NCBI GenBank assembly: GCA_937876375.1
Contig: CALEHY010000019.1
Location: 1-64,000, forward strand
Reading direction: 5' to 3'
DNA: 64,000 nucleotides
Origin: an uncultured Clostridia bacterium
GTDB taxonomy: Bacteria > Bacillota > Clostridia > Oscillospirales > Acutalibacteraceae
Each line of letters begins with the position of its first letter. Within the stretch, counting starts at the first letter, position 1. Of this stretch, positions 8,092-17,688 are shown piece by piece. Below the pieces are notes generated by a model. It worked only from the letters and a program-made list of their open reading frames with translations, had not been told where the DNA came from and ran no database searches. The translations under genes were made by a program, and so were the position numbers.

Positions 8092-9492
8092 TTACTTAAA
8101 CTGGTTAGATAGCTTCGCATAATCCTTTGCATTGAGCACTCCGTCCTTAACAACGTCGAGAACTGGAACGAAATACATATCGCTTTCTGTCAAATTCAAT
8201 ACGTCGTTAAAATGGAATGAATACTCATCGTTACAATCAGTACATAGGATTGTGATATCGCCCTTATCAAACTTTGATACAGTCCAAACATGCTCGTTTA
8301 TCCAACGGATATATACGTCTGCATCAGCCTGTACATTCTCGTACTCACCGACCCAGCCACCGAAAATCTTGTCCTCAGGTGCTGAGGTAATTGCTGGAGC
8401 GGTAGCGCTCTTGCCAGCATTAACAAACTGTCTTGAAATCAATGCTGTCTTTGTGTCATTGGTGTAGAAATCAATCTGATAGAATGCTCTGTCGACAGAG
8501 ATGAATACTGTCATATTCTCGACCTCTGCATTGCCAACATTGTACTCATATCCGATAGTGTCACCCTTGTGACCATCAAGACGGAAATTCTTGGTGTCCT
8601 TGGTGAAGAAATTGCCAGTAGAGCTATAGCCAAGCACAGTCTTTGTTTCGCTAGTATCACCATCGCCATTATCCTCGATAGTATCAAGAGAGGTTGCAAC
8701 AACATTAGCCTTTCTTGAAATCGATAATGGGACATTGATAGTGCTACCACTGAATCTAGCTGTAGCTGTAACTGTCTGGTCACCAATCATATTTTGAGTA
8801 ATACCAGTAAGTTTCTTGTTGTAGCTCAAATCTAGCTCGGTCAAATGATTCTTTGAGCAAGTTAGAGTTTCAAGCAGTGAGTTAGAGGTAACATCAAGTC
8901 TTGTTAGCTCGTTATCATAGCAAGTAAGATTCTTTAGAGAACTGTTACCACTAACGTCGAGTGACTGAAGCTTGTTTGTATCACACCACAATGTCTCCAA
9001 TGAATAGCAACCACCAATACTTAGGCTAGTTAGCTCATTTGCTCTACAGTTAAGAGTGGTAAGATTTGGCTTGCTACCAATTCGAAGTGAGGTAAGATTG
9101 TTACCCTGACATGTAAGCTGTGTTAAATTAGAAAGCATAGAAACGTCAAGTGTCTTTAGACCAATTTGACCAACATATAGACGCTGAACATTTGTAAAGT
9201 ACTCGATACCCTTCAAATTCTCGATAACGCCATCCTCGCCGAAAAACTCCTCTACATAACCAGAAACATCTAGAGAATACTTGTTTCTTTCATCAGCAGA
9301 AAGAAAGCCATCACCATTTTTATCATATTCATGTGACACGATATATCTCCAATTATCATCTGGGAAAGTCGTTGGATTAATCGCAATTAAATCATCACCA
9401 AAGGCTACCCAGCCAACCATAAGGCTGGCTGTTATCATTGCCAATGCAAGAACAGAGGATATATATTTTTTAAATTTATTATTCTTTATCAT
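8092..9492 (-). CDS. Secreted leucine-rich repeat protein with EF-hand-like N-terminus and dockerin-like C-terminus
   Basis: A 466-residue exported protein. After the signal peptide (1-31) comes a calcium-type loop (DKNGDGFLSADE, about 56-67), then about seven leucine-rich repeats of roughly 21 residues (units such as LTTLNCRANELTSLSIGG and LETLWCDTNKLQSLDVSG) at 95-235, a beta-rich region, and at the extreme C-terminus one dockerin-like half-repeat, LDVVKDGVLNAKDYAKLSNQ. It sits 17 bases after the Big_2 gene and 12 before the GH18 gene, so all three are one operon. A role in adhesion or in a surface assembly is inferred; no cohesin is seen in the window. Confidence 0.8.
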   Translation of the reverse strand: MIKNNKFKKYISSVLALAMITASLMVGWVAFGDDLIAINPTTFPDDNWRYIVSHEYDKNGDGFLSADERNKYSLDVSGYVEEFFGEDGVIENLKGIEYFTNVQRLYVGQIGLKTLDVSMLSNLTQLTCQGNNLTSLRIGSKPNLTTLNCRANELTSLSIGGCYSLETLWCDTNKLQSLDVSGNSSLKNLTCYDNELTRLDVTSNSLLETLTCSKNHLTELDLSYNKKLTGITQNMIGDQTVTATARFSGSTINVPLSISRKANVVATSLDTIEDNGDGDTSETKTVLGYSSTGNFFTKDTKNFRLDGHKGDTIGYEYNVGNAEVENMTVFISVDRAFYQIDFYTNDTKTALISRQFVNAGKSATAPAITSAPEDKIFGGWVGEYENVQADADVYIRWINEHVWTVSKFDKGDITILCTDCNDEYSFHFNDVLNLTESDMYFVPVLDVVKDGVLNAKDYAKLSNQFK

Positions 9493-9509
9493 TATATATT
9501 CTCCTATTC

Positions 9510-12500
9510 TTATGCTCTACTAATTGTTACAGATAGAGTTTTTGTTACTGTTGAGCCGTCTGAATTTGTAACCGTACATGTGATATTTGTTGTATAGCTT
9601 CTCAATACAAACGATGTCAATGTCAAATAGCCATTCTCGTCTATCTTAAATGCATTAGCATTAGATGTTTTCCATGTTACAGAAGCAGGAGCAGTAGCAT
9701 TTTCTGGTGATACTACCATGTAGCTTAGCTGCATTCCATCAAACTCTGTATATGACTTAAATGTCTTTGCAATAGATGAACCAACAAGCTGGCCATCAGC
9801 AAATAACTGAATTTCCTTGATATTGATAATCTCATCTACCATCTTAATATTGAGTGTAGAATTAATCTCTCTATCGTAGGTGTCAATAATCTTAATATCA
9901 AGAGCAATAGGTGTGTCAACAGCCTTATTTCTTGTTACTGTGATACCGTCGCTGTTCTTTGCAACGCTGACACCCTCACTCTTTGTGCTGATATCAACTG
10001 ACTTGTACATAGCGCCATCGTTTAGCTTGTATGTGAACTTAATAGCGTTGTTGCCATCAACCTCGTAAGCCTTGCCATTTTCAACATCCTTGCCATTAGC
10101 AACAAGTGTAACCTCTGGAGTGATGAAATCGTGACCATCAAGATTTGTCTGTGCCTCAACAAGTCGGTTACAAGCATCATCAATAGTGCCCTGTAATGAT
10201 AATGGTTCGTTATATACCTCTACGGCGTGGTCATAAGCATTCTTGAATTCCATACCATAGCTGTACTCATAATCCATATAATCAATACCTGATGCTTGAG
10301 CAATAGCCTCCTGTAGAGCACCAGTATCCCAAGTTGTCTGTACCTCGATAGTACCCTTGTATCCACCATCAAGAGCAGTAACAGTGATAATTGACTTGCC
10401 CTGTGTAATGAATGTTACATTACCCTTTTCATCAACAGTAGCAACGCTAGGATTTGATGACTCGTATAGACAGTCATTTACGACACCAATGATAGTGCCC
10501 TGATTTAGATTTGCATTAACATTCTTAATCTCCTGTGGAGCACCGAAGATTAGTTTTTCTGCAAATGTAACGTCCTTAACACCATTTCTTACGAATGATA
10601 CATAAACTGATGAAGAGAATACCTGGTCGTGATTGTTTGTAACAAGACAAGTAATCTTTGCTACACCAGAGGTAGCACCTGTATTTGCTACAAGACCAGT
10701 TTCGTCAACTGTGATACTGTCGCTATCAGATACCCACTCAAGATTCTTGTAATGAGCATTTGCTGGAGTAGTTGTATATTTTAGCTGAACAGTTCTACCA
10801 TTAATTGTTGTGCCAGTGTATCTGATGAAGCCAGGATTTGGCTCTGTTACAGCCTTAGTCTCGTCATCCTCATCAAGAGTAATCTTTACGCCCTCTACTG
10901 TTACATACTTAACAAGTGAGTTGTATGCATTAACGAGTGAATTGTACTGTGCATTAACCTCTGACTGATTAGCCTTGCCATCCTTTACAAGAGCGTCAGC
11001 ACTGCTAACCTCCTGCTGTAGTCGTGACAAGCTCTCCTCTGTATAAACATAGTCATCAGTTACATTACCGATTAATGAGCTGTACTCTCTAACCTTTTCA
11101 GCAAGCTTGCTAAAGTCAGTATTGATAGTTAGGTTAATTGTCTTTGTATATCCACCATCAAGTGTCTTAACAGTAATAGTAGCCCTACCAGTATCAACTG
11201 GAGTGATAAGACCGGTGTTGCTTACAGTAGCGATACTGTCGTCACTAGAGGTGTAGTAGATAGTTTCAAATCTTGGAGTGCCACCAAGAGTTGTGTTAAT
11301 TTGTACTGGTGACGCTGTAGCGTACATTGTGATATTAGATGAGCTGTTTAGTGTCAAGCCAGTAACTGTATTGTCAGCCATTACGACATAGACTGTTCTA
11401 GTAGTCTGTCTGTCGAAATGGTCAGTAACAGTAGCTCTCATAATAGCGTATGCACCATCATTCTTTGATGGAATTAGGTATATATCTGTACCGTCGATAT
11501 CAACGTCCATCTGGTAGCTCTCAACAGTGCTCCAAACAATAGTCTTGTACATAGCGTTTGATGGGCTAGCACCAGCACTCAGCTTTACCATATTGTTTGA
11601 ATTTGTAGAAGAATAGTTATTTGATAGATTTACAGATAAAGCATCGCTAGATGATACTGTACCACTTGTTACTTCATTGAATCCACCGAGTGAAGTTGAA
11701 CGCTTATATGTCTGATATGATACTGGAATATTTTGAACAGAGATATATGGATGAGCTGCAAGAGCCTCACCAGCACTGTTCAAATTGAATGTAATGTTAT
11801 CAATCTGTGTCTGGCTCAACTGATTGTTGTTCAATGCAGAAACAGCGATATCATATGCATTCTTGAATGAAACGGCATAGCTGTACTCATAATTCCTATA
11901 ATCAGTATCCTTGTACTTTTCGATAGCAGCGTTCAAGCTAGAACGATCACCATCGGTAGATACGATAACCTCGTCCTTGTGACCACCATCATATGATACA
12001 CAACGAACAACGGTAGAACCAGCGCTGACGAATGTTACCAAACCAGTCTCGCTAACTGTAGCGATACTCTCATCGTCTGACTCCCAGTAGTAATCCTGAA
12101 TATCAGCAGCACCAACATGTAGTAGACCTGTACCAACTGGCTCGATTGAACATGTTAGCTGGTATGTAGCACCTACGCCACCATTAATGCTATCGTCTGG
12201 AACTGTAACACCAGTTACTGGTCTGTATGAGAATGATACCCATACTGTGTCGCTAAATGAGTTACCATAGTGGTCGATAACAGTACACTTGATAAGTCCA
12301 TAGCAAGACTTATTTGAGGTAGGTGATGCGACACCATCGGTAGTAACGGAAATCAAATCAGTCTCTGACTCCCAAATTACTCTCTGGTAGCTTGCGTTGT
12401 TTGGATATAGTCTAACCTTTAGGTTGAGCTTTGCGTTCTTGTAGCTTACGCCCTCTTTTAGTAGGCTTAGGTCATACTGATAGAAATCAGAGGTAGCCTC

Positions 12501-15500
12501 ACCATCAAGATATAGCTCAACATTGTTGATATAAACATATTTCTTTAGACCCTTGTATGCATCCTCTAGCTCGGCATACATAGCGTCTACCTCTTCTTGA
12601 GTATAGCCCTTCTTGATAAGCATATTCTGTGCCTTTAGCTTTGCATTAGTATATGCCTTCCAAGTTTCTGGATAGTAGTTAACACTATTTAGCTGAAGGT
12701 CGTTGTACTGGTTAACAAGTAGCTGTAGTGCATCATAGTTTGTTACAACATTGATATAGCACATAGCCTCATATCCACCATCATCAGTAACACAGTGAAT
12801 CATTGTGTTACCACCATATAGATATGTAACAACACCGTTCTTGTCGACAGATGCAACATTAGGGTTGCTAGAATACCACTTAACGCTTGTGACAGATGCG
12901 CTAGAGTTACCTAATGCATTTGTTGGCTGAACAGTAGCCTTTAGCTGTCTTGTTTCGCCAATCTTTGCACCAATAATTTGGTCAGTGTCAAGAACTACGC
13001 CAGTAGCCTTTGTTCTAGCGAAGGCTACAGTCTTTGTTGTAGAAACGGTTGTTCCGTTGTAATCAGTGATTGTACATGTGATATCTGCTGTGCAAGCACC
13101 ATTGTTTGTTGGAGTGCAGACACCATTCTTGTCTACAGTCACGCTATCGTTTGATGAGGTCCACTCAACCTTTGAATACATTGCATTCTTTGGTGTAACA
13201 GCGTAGTCAAAGTCATACTTGTATGTCTTGTAACTCTTGGTTGAGCTAACCTTTACAGAAACATAGTCACTGTCTAGCTGTGTCTTGCCAGTGCCAAGGA
13301 TATCAACCTTGTTGATACCAACGAATCCACCAACACGGATGAATGCATATAGTAGCTCCTTTGCATATGTATCACAAGCAGACTGTGATGCCATCTCCTC
13401 CTCGTAGTAGATGATATATGCAAGGTCTAGCTTACGCATATATTTTTTGTAATCAGCCTTGTTGTCAGCTGTCTGATATACGATAGTTTTATCGCAAAGG
13501 TCGATAATCTCCTTTAGATAAGTCTTGTCAGGTCTAACCTGAACGTCAACACTGTCAACAAAAGCACCATCAGCAGATACGCAGTAAATTGTAGCAGTAC
13601 CAACGTCGTTTGCCTTTAGCACAGCGTCACGATTATCATTGCCCTTTTGGCTAACGGACACGATATCCTCATCAGATGAGTACCAGTTACACTTGTAGCA
13701 AGCGTATGCGCCACCAGTCCAAGAACCATTGAAGCTCATTGTATGAGTCAAATCTTGAACCTGACCGTTGAGCATATCAACCTTGCTAGCGTCAATCTTG
13801 TTTCCAGTAGCCATATTTCTTGTAACACAGACAGTGATTACATTCGACATAACTCTGCCATCCTCTGATACAGCATAAATGTTGAATGTATCAGCATATT
13901 CTCTTGCAGCCTTCTGCTTAATCTTTACGGTATGTGTATCATCAGACAAATCCTCTTGTCTGTAAACGTCATTGTTATCGATAACCCACTTTACTCTTGC
14001 GTTAGTAGCGTCCTTTGGATAAACGTCAGCACTAAATGCAGCACCCTTGCCATCATACGCTGTAGCAACACCAATCTGTGCTGTAGCATACTCATACTCA
14101 ACGCCATTAATGGTTACCTTCTTGTCAGAGTCAATACTCTTATCGCCAACACCTGTACCGCCGGTAACCCTAATATCAATTCTTTCTACTGGGATACCAG
14201 TCTTAATCTCTTTTTCGGTAATCTTCTTGCTGATTTCGAAAAATTCGCCATTCGATAGGTAATATCCAGTCTTTGCCATAATTGCGATAGTGGATGCACC
14301 ACCAGTAACGGTAGAATAATTACCCTTGTAATCAATTTTACCAACGCCATCGGTAACAGGATTGTCCTTATCTGCCCAGGTGTATGTAGGATTTCCATCC
14401 TCATCCTCGCCAGTGCGCATACCCCAAGACACATATAGATTGTCTGCCTCGGCAACACGAGATGGGAATATGGAGTAGCTATATTTCTGCTCCTTGCCAA
14501 TCTCGACAGTATCCGGACCATTGATATTTACGCCAGAGATATATTTACCAGTCTTACCAGTTACTGTAACAGTAACAGTACGACTAACATTGTTCGTTGT
14601 TGAGGTACAGGTGATCTCAACCTGCTGTGATGAGAGCTGACCTAGTGAACCACCAGCGTCAAGACCGGTAACAATACCGTTCTCATCAACCGATGCGATG
14701 CTAGGGTCGGATGACTCCCATACCAAATCAGACTTATCACCAGTTGATGGCTCCATATTATCAATAGTAAGCTGGGTCTGTGTGCCCTCTTTTACTGTCT
14801 TTACACCACCAAGCTCAAACGCTGTGATAGGAGTAGACTCTACAACTGTGAATGTGATTGAATCATTATATGCCATCTGGAGAATGATATTAGCAAGTAC
14901 TTCTACTGCAGTAGCAGTAAGCTGTACTGGGTCAGCAGCATCACCAGCTACCTTGTAGATAGCGAATGCAGCATCAAGGATACCAGCAAGAACAGCTCTG
15001 TTGATATCGATACCCATATATTTGATGAGAACATCAGCAATTTTGTCGGTATTAAGTGTGCCAGTGTTCTCAAGCTTGTAGAAATAGTTAACCATCTCAA
15101 GTATCTTTTGGATAACCTGCTCAGAGTCAGGAGATACAAGGATAGTAGCTGTACCAGTGTTACGGAATGTAACAAGACCACCATCAGATACAGTAGCTAC
15201 ACTACGGCCAGTGGAGAAGATAGAGGTTGACTTAACGCTGTATACAACGCCAAAGTTCAATCTCTGTGGTGTAGTAATAGCATAAAGCTGAACAGAATTA
15301 CCCTTTGCCTGTGTGGTAGGAATCTGGCTCTTGTTAGTGATATGTGTACCATTTGGTAGGAAATTTGCATACCACTCCTGGTTACGAAGAACGTCGATAC
15401 GAACGCTATCCTCTGCTACCTTTGCACCAGAGCCATCATATAGCTCACAGTGGATGACACTGTTGATTTTGTCAAGATACTCACGAAGAGAGTCGATAAG

Positions 15501-16049
15501 CTGACCCTCGTAAGCCTCGATATAATCAGCAATGAACGAATCAGAGCCAAGAGCTGCTGTAACGATGCTAACGATAGCCTCTGTATCAAGTGTATCAACA
15601 TTGACATAATCGTTGAACAATGCCTTCTCGATAACTGACGCAATAGCACCACCGATGATAGGGATAGTCTTTACCTCGTTATCAATCCAAGCGTGGATAA
15701 CAGCACCCTTTGATGAGTCGAACGCCTTTACAACACCCTCTTGTGTAACGTCAACAAGTGCAGGAGCATCACTGTACCACTTAACACGACCATTGTCTGG
15801 CCATGTAGAGTCGATAAGCTTGTATGTAAGCTTTAGCTCATCACCCTCGTACATATACTCGTGATACTCGGTTTCACCGTCCTCACCATATGTAGGAACG
15901 ATTGTGTTTGTATCAGCATAAAAAATCTGAATGTTGTAGAATCCCTCTACACCATCAGCAGCGAATGCAGACATGGCTGGAATAATACCACTTACAGCCA
16001 TTAGCACCGACAGCAATATGCTGATAACCCTTTTCTGTGTGTTTCTCAT
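9510..16049 (-). CDS. Giant secreted Big_2 / FIVAR-like repeat surface protein
   Basis: A 2179-residue exported protein, likely a long fibrous adhesin or stalk. A Sec signal peptide (1-33, ending PAMSAFAADG) is followed by many bacterial Ig-like group 2 domains with the hallmark pattern WxSSNPxVASVDKNGVVT and GxxxITxxTxDGGY. From about residue 850 they alternate with helical FIVAR-like bundles, giving about five Ig-Ig-helix modules. Two helical units are close copies (both contain DYxNYEYSY and FKNAYD). No anchor motif is visible. The ATG at 16049 is used because GGAGGA precedes it at the right distance. First gene of an operon with the LRR and GH18 genes, under the promoter at 16116-16144. 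Confidence 0.85.
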   Translation of the reverse strand: MRNTQKRVISILLSVLMAVSGIIPAMSAFAADGVEGFYNIQIFYADTNTIVPTYGEDGETEYHEYMYEGDELKLTYKLIDSTWPDNGRVKWYSDAPALVDVTQEGVVKAFDSSKGAVIHAWIDNEVKTIPIIGGAIASVIEKALFNDYVNVDTLDTEAIVSIVTAALGSDSFIADYIEAYEGQLIDSLREYLDKINSVIHCELYDGSGAKVAEDSVRIDVLRNQEWYANFLPNGTHITNKSQIPTTQAKGNSVQLYAITTPQRLNFGVVYSVKSTSIFSTGRSVATVSDGGLVTFRNTGTATILVSPDSEQVIQKILEMVNYFYKLENTGTLNTDKIADVLIKYMGIDINRAVLAGILDAAFAIYKVAGDAADPVQLTATAVEVLANIILQMAYNDSITFTVVESTPITAFELGGVKTVKEGTQTQLTIDNMEPSTGDKSDLVWESSDPSIASVDENGIVTGLDAGGSLGQLSSQQVEITCTSTTNNVSRTVTVTVTGKTGKYISGVNINGPDTVEIGKEQKYSYSIFPSRVAEADNLYVSWGMRTGEDEDGNPTYTWADKDNPVTDGVGKIDYKGNYSTVTGGASTIAIMAKTGYYLSNGEFFEISKKITEKEIKTGIPVERIDIRVTGGTGVGDKSIDSDKKVTINGVEYEYATAQIGVATAYDGKGAAFSADVYPKDATNARVKWVIDNNDVYRQEDLSDDTHTVKIKQKAAREYADTFNIYAVSEDGRVMSNVITVCVTRNMATGNKIDASKVDMLNGQVQDLTHTMSFNGSWTGGAYACYKCNWYSSDEDIVSVSQKGNDNRDAVLKANDVGTATIYCVSADGAFVDSVDVQVRPDKTYLKEIIDLCDKTIVYQTADNKADYKKYMRKLDLAYIIYYEEEMASQSACDTYAKELLYAFIRVGGFVGINKVDILGTGKTQLDSDYVSVKVSSTKSYKTYKYDFDYAVTPKNAMYSKVEWTSSNDSVTVDKNGVCTPTNNGACTADITCTITDYNGTTVSTTKTVAFARTKATGVVLDTDQIIGAKIGETRQLKATVQPTNALGNSSASVTSVKWYSSNPNVASVDKNGVVTYLYGGNTMIHCVTDDGGYEAMCYINVVTNYDALQLLVNQYNDLQLNSVNYYPETWKAYTNAKLKAQNMLIKKGYTQEEVDAMYAELEDAYKGLKKYVYINNVELYLDGEATSDFYQYDLSLLKEGVSYKNAKLNLKVRLYPNNASYQRVIWESETDLISVTTDGVASPTSNKSCYGLIKCTVIDHYGNSFSDTVWVSFSYRPVTGVTVPDDSINGGVGATYQLTCSIEPVGTGLLHVGAADIQDYYWESDDESIATVSETGLVTFVSAGSTVVRCVSYDGGHKDEVIVSTDGDRSSLNAAIEKYKDTDYRNYEYSYAVSFKNAYDIAVSALNNNQLSQTQIDNITFNLNSAGEALAAHPYISVQNIPVSYQTYKRSTSLGGFNEVTSGTVSSSDALSVNLSNNYSSTNSNNMVKLSAGASPSNAMYKTIVWSTVESYQMDVDIDGTDIYLIPSKNDGAYAIMRATVTDHFDRQTTRTVYVVMADNTVTGLTLNSSSNITMYATASPVQINTTLGGTPRFETIYYTSSDDSIATVSNTGLITPVDTGRATITVKTLDGGYTKTINLTINTDFSKLAEKVREYSSLIGNVTDDYVYTEESLSRLQQEVSSADALVKDGKANQSEVNAQYNSLVNAYNSLVKYVTVEGVKITLDEDDETKAVTEPNPGFIRYTGTTINGRTVQLKYTTTPANAHYKNLEWVSDSDSITVDETGLVANTGATSGVAKITCLVTNNHDQVFSSSVYVSFVRNGVKDVTFAEKLIFGAPQEIKNVNANLNQGTIIGVVNDCLYESSNPSVATVDEKGNVTFITQGKSIITVTALDGGYKGTIEVQTTWDTGALQEAIAQASGIDYMDYEYSYGMEFKNAYDHAVEVYNEPLSLQGTIDDACNRLVEAQTNLDGHDFITPEVTLVANGKDVENGKAYEVDGNNAIKFTYKLNDGAMYKSVDISTKSEGVSVAKNSDGITVTRNKAVDTPIALDIKIIDTYDREINSTLNIKMVDEIINIKEIQLFADGQLVGSSIAKTFKSYTEFDGMQLSYMVVSPENATAPASVTWKTSNANAFKIDENGYLTLTSFVLRSYTTNITCTVTNSDGSTVTKTLSVTISRA

Positions 16050-16115
16050 AATATCTTCCTCCAAGGAAATCTTACTCTATATTATATATAAATATATAAT
16101 TACAGAATTACAATC

Positions 16116-16156
16116 ATTATATATCCAACAAAACATTTCGTCAACATTTGTTGGAT
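16116..16156 (-). promoter_or_regulatory. Promoter with 10-base dyad operator for the Big_2 operon
   Basis: On the minus strand TTGACG (16139-16144), a 17-base spacer and TATAAT (16116-16121) form a near-consensus promoter about 70 bases before the ATG. Arms ATCCAACAAA (16123-16132) and TTTGTTGGAT (16147-16156) are a perfect inverted repeat bracketing the -35 box, with centres about 24 bases apart. The dyad is a good candidate repressor site. Confidence 0.65.
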
Positions 16157-16264
16157 TTAGTGCCCTTTGGTGATTTGCACAAAGTTTTGCAGCCATTATT
16201 GTCTATTGTGTCTACTCGCTCTCTATATTTGGTGTTACTTACACGACAAATGTAGCATATATAG

Positions 16265-16290
16265 AAAAATGCACCCTAAAAATAGGGTGC
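16265..16290 (-). terminator. Intrinsic terminator after the PAS-domain gene
   Basis: The arms GCACCCT (16271-16277) and AGGGTGC (16284-16290) are followed on the minus strand by ATTTTT. It lies about 45 bases after the stop at 16337. Confidence 0.75.
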
Positions 16291-16336
16291 AAAAAAATAT
16301 TTTTATCTAATTAACAAAAAAGCAATAATGTTAACA

Positions 16337-17482
16337 CTAAAAGTCACTCTCTGAACGAATAGTACGCACGTCATTGAGCAGACCAATCATCGATTTTTCA
16401 CCAGTTAAAAGCTCAACTCTCTTGCGTCGATCGACCACAACAAGCTGTTCGCCAGACTTCGTTTTGATAGAATATGTCAGTTTAATTACTGGACTATCTA
16501 GCTGGTTTTTGATGCTTTTCTTTGCGATTTCTAGCTCGTTTATCGAGATTAATCGTGACAAATCACCATCATATTTTTCAAAAAGCTCTGCTCTGGAATA
16601 GCCAATTAGTCGCATAAAATCTTCGCTAACAATATTGAGCTGAAACGGCTCATCATACCCTGTAACAAACAGTGGACCAGGCACATTTTTGAGCACAGAA
16701 ACGAGCATTTGGCGTTGCTTATCCACCTCTTGCTCTGCATTTTTTATCGACGTAATATCACTAAAAATAGCATGAAAAATAGGGCAATTATCCTTGTCAT
16801 ATCGCTGGATTGCAGCGTCCATCTTGCACCATATAAACTGGTCCTTGTGGGTGATGATTCGCAGCTCTATATTGATAGGCTTTTTTGTCGCCATAGACTG
16901 TCCGATTGCTTGGAATGCACGGCTCTTGTCCTCTGGATGAATGAGCTCGTCAATCCTGTGTGCAGATGAGAGCATAGCCTCCTTAGTAGTGCCAAAATAT
17001 TCACAGCAAGCAGCATTTGCATACAGTGCCTCAAAATGCATATTTTGGTTAACCTTGAACAGACAAACGCCACCAGTAACGAGGTCGATAAGGTGGTTCA
17101 TCTCCTTTGCCTTCGCCTTAAGTGCCTTCTCCCTTTCGACCGAGCGAGTGACGTCAGCCATAGTCAGATGACATAGGCTACTATCCGGCAAATTAACACC
17201 AGTACAATGAACAAGTGACATATTATCATCCTTGTCCTTAATATAAAAATCGAGATACACATAAGGAGAGTTCTTCTTGCAAATAGTCTGCATTATTCGT
17301 TCTCTATCCTGTGGCACAAGAAGATCCAAAAAAGACAGCTTGCCCTGTTTAATTTTTGATGGATGAACGCCAACAAAATCGCTAAAATGTGTGTCAGACT
17401 CCTTGACACAAAGGTTGTCAACCTTGTCGATAACACAGCTCATAAATTCGACATTGTAAGCCAAGCTTTCGGCGTTATTCAT
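16337..17482 (-). CDS. Multi-PAS-domain protein without output domain
   Basis: A 381-residue cytosolic protein made of about three PAS domains (roughly 15-115, 125-245 and 255-375). Recognisable parts are FSDFVGVHPSKIKQGKLSFLDLL, the PAC-like stretch WCKMDAAIQRYDKDNCPIFHAIFSDIT, and RLIGYSRAELFEKYDGDL. Such PAS arrays usually precede a GGDEF, EAL or kinase domain, but here the protein stops right after the third PAS with its own terminator. The ATG at 17482 is preceded by GGGGGAG seven bases away; an earlier ATG at 17506 lacks a site. It may act as a ligand-binding partner in trans or be a truncated sensor. Confidence 0.75.
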   Translation of the reverse strand: MNNAESLAYNVEFMSCVIDKVDNLCVKESDTHFSDFVGVHPSKIKQGKLSFLDLLVPQDRERIMQTICKKNSPYVYLDFYIKDKDDNMSLVHCTGVNLPDSSLCHLTMADVTRSVEREKALKAKAKEMNHLIDLVTGGVCLFKVNQNMHFEALYANAACCEYFGTTKEAMLSSAHRIDELIHPEDKSRAFQAIGQSMATKKPINIELRIITHKDQFIWCKMDAAIQRYDKDNCPIFHAIFSDITSIKNAEQEVDKQRQMLVSVLKNVPGPLFVTGYDEPFQLNIVSEDFMRLIGYSRAELFEKYDGDLSRLISINELEIAKKSIKNQLDSPVIKLTYSIKTKSGEQLVVVDRRKRVELLTGEKSMIGLLNDVRTIRSESDF

Positions 17483-17630
17483 AGCATCACTCCCCCTTTC
17501 ATACATATTCGTTTTGCCATTTTTTCATTACCATTATAGCAAATGTCTGTACAAAAATAAAGCATTTGGCTCTCATTTAACAAAGAATTTATAATTCGAC
17601 AATTTCCACTATATAAGGTTAAAATATTTA

Positions 17631-17659
17631 TTGAAATTATATATTAAGTGTGTTATCAT
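17631..17659 (+). promoter_or_regulatory. Promoter of purL
   Basis: TTGAAA (17631-17636), a 17-base spacer and TATCAT (17654-17659) lie about 30 bases before the purL ATG, which has AAGGAG at 17677-17682. No purine riboswitch is seen in this short leader. Confidence 0.55.
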
Positions 17660-17688
17660 ATACCCAATATATTTTAAGGAGTACATAT

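Noticed and set aside
4442..9492. Full cellulosome components
   Set aside because: Only single dockerin-like half-repeats are seen and no cohesin or scaffoldin is present in the window.
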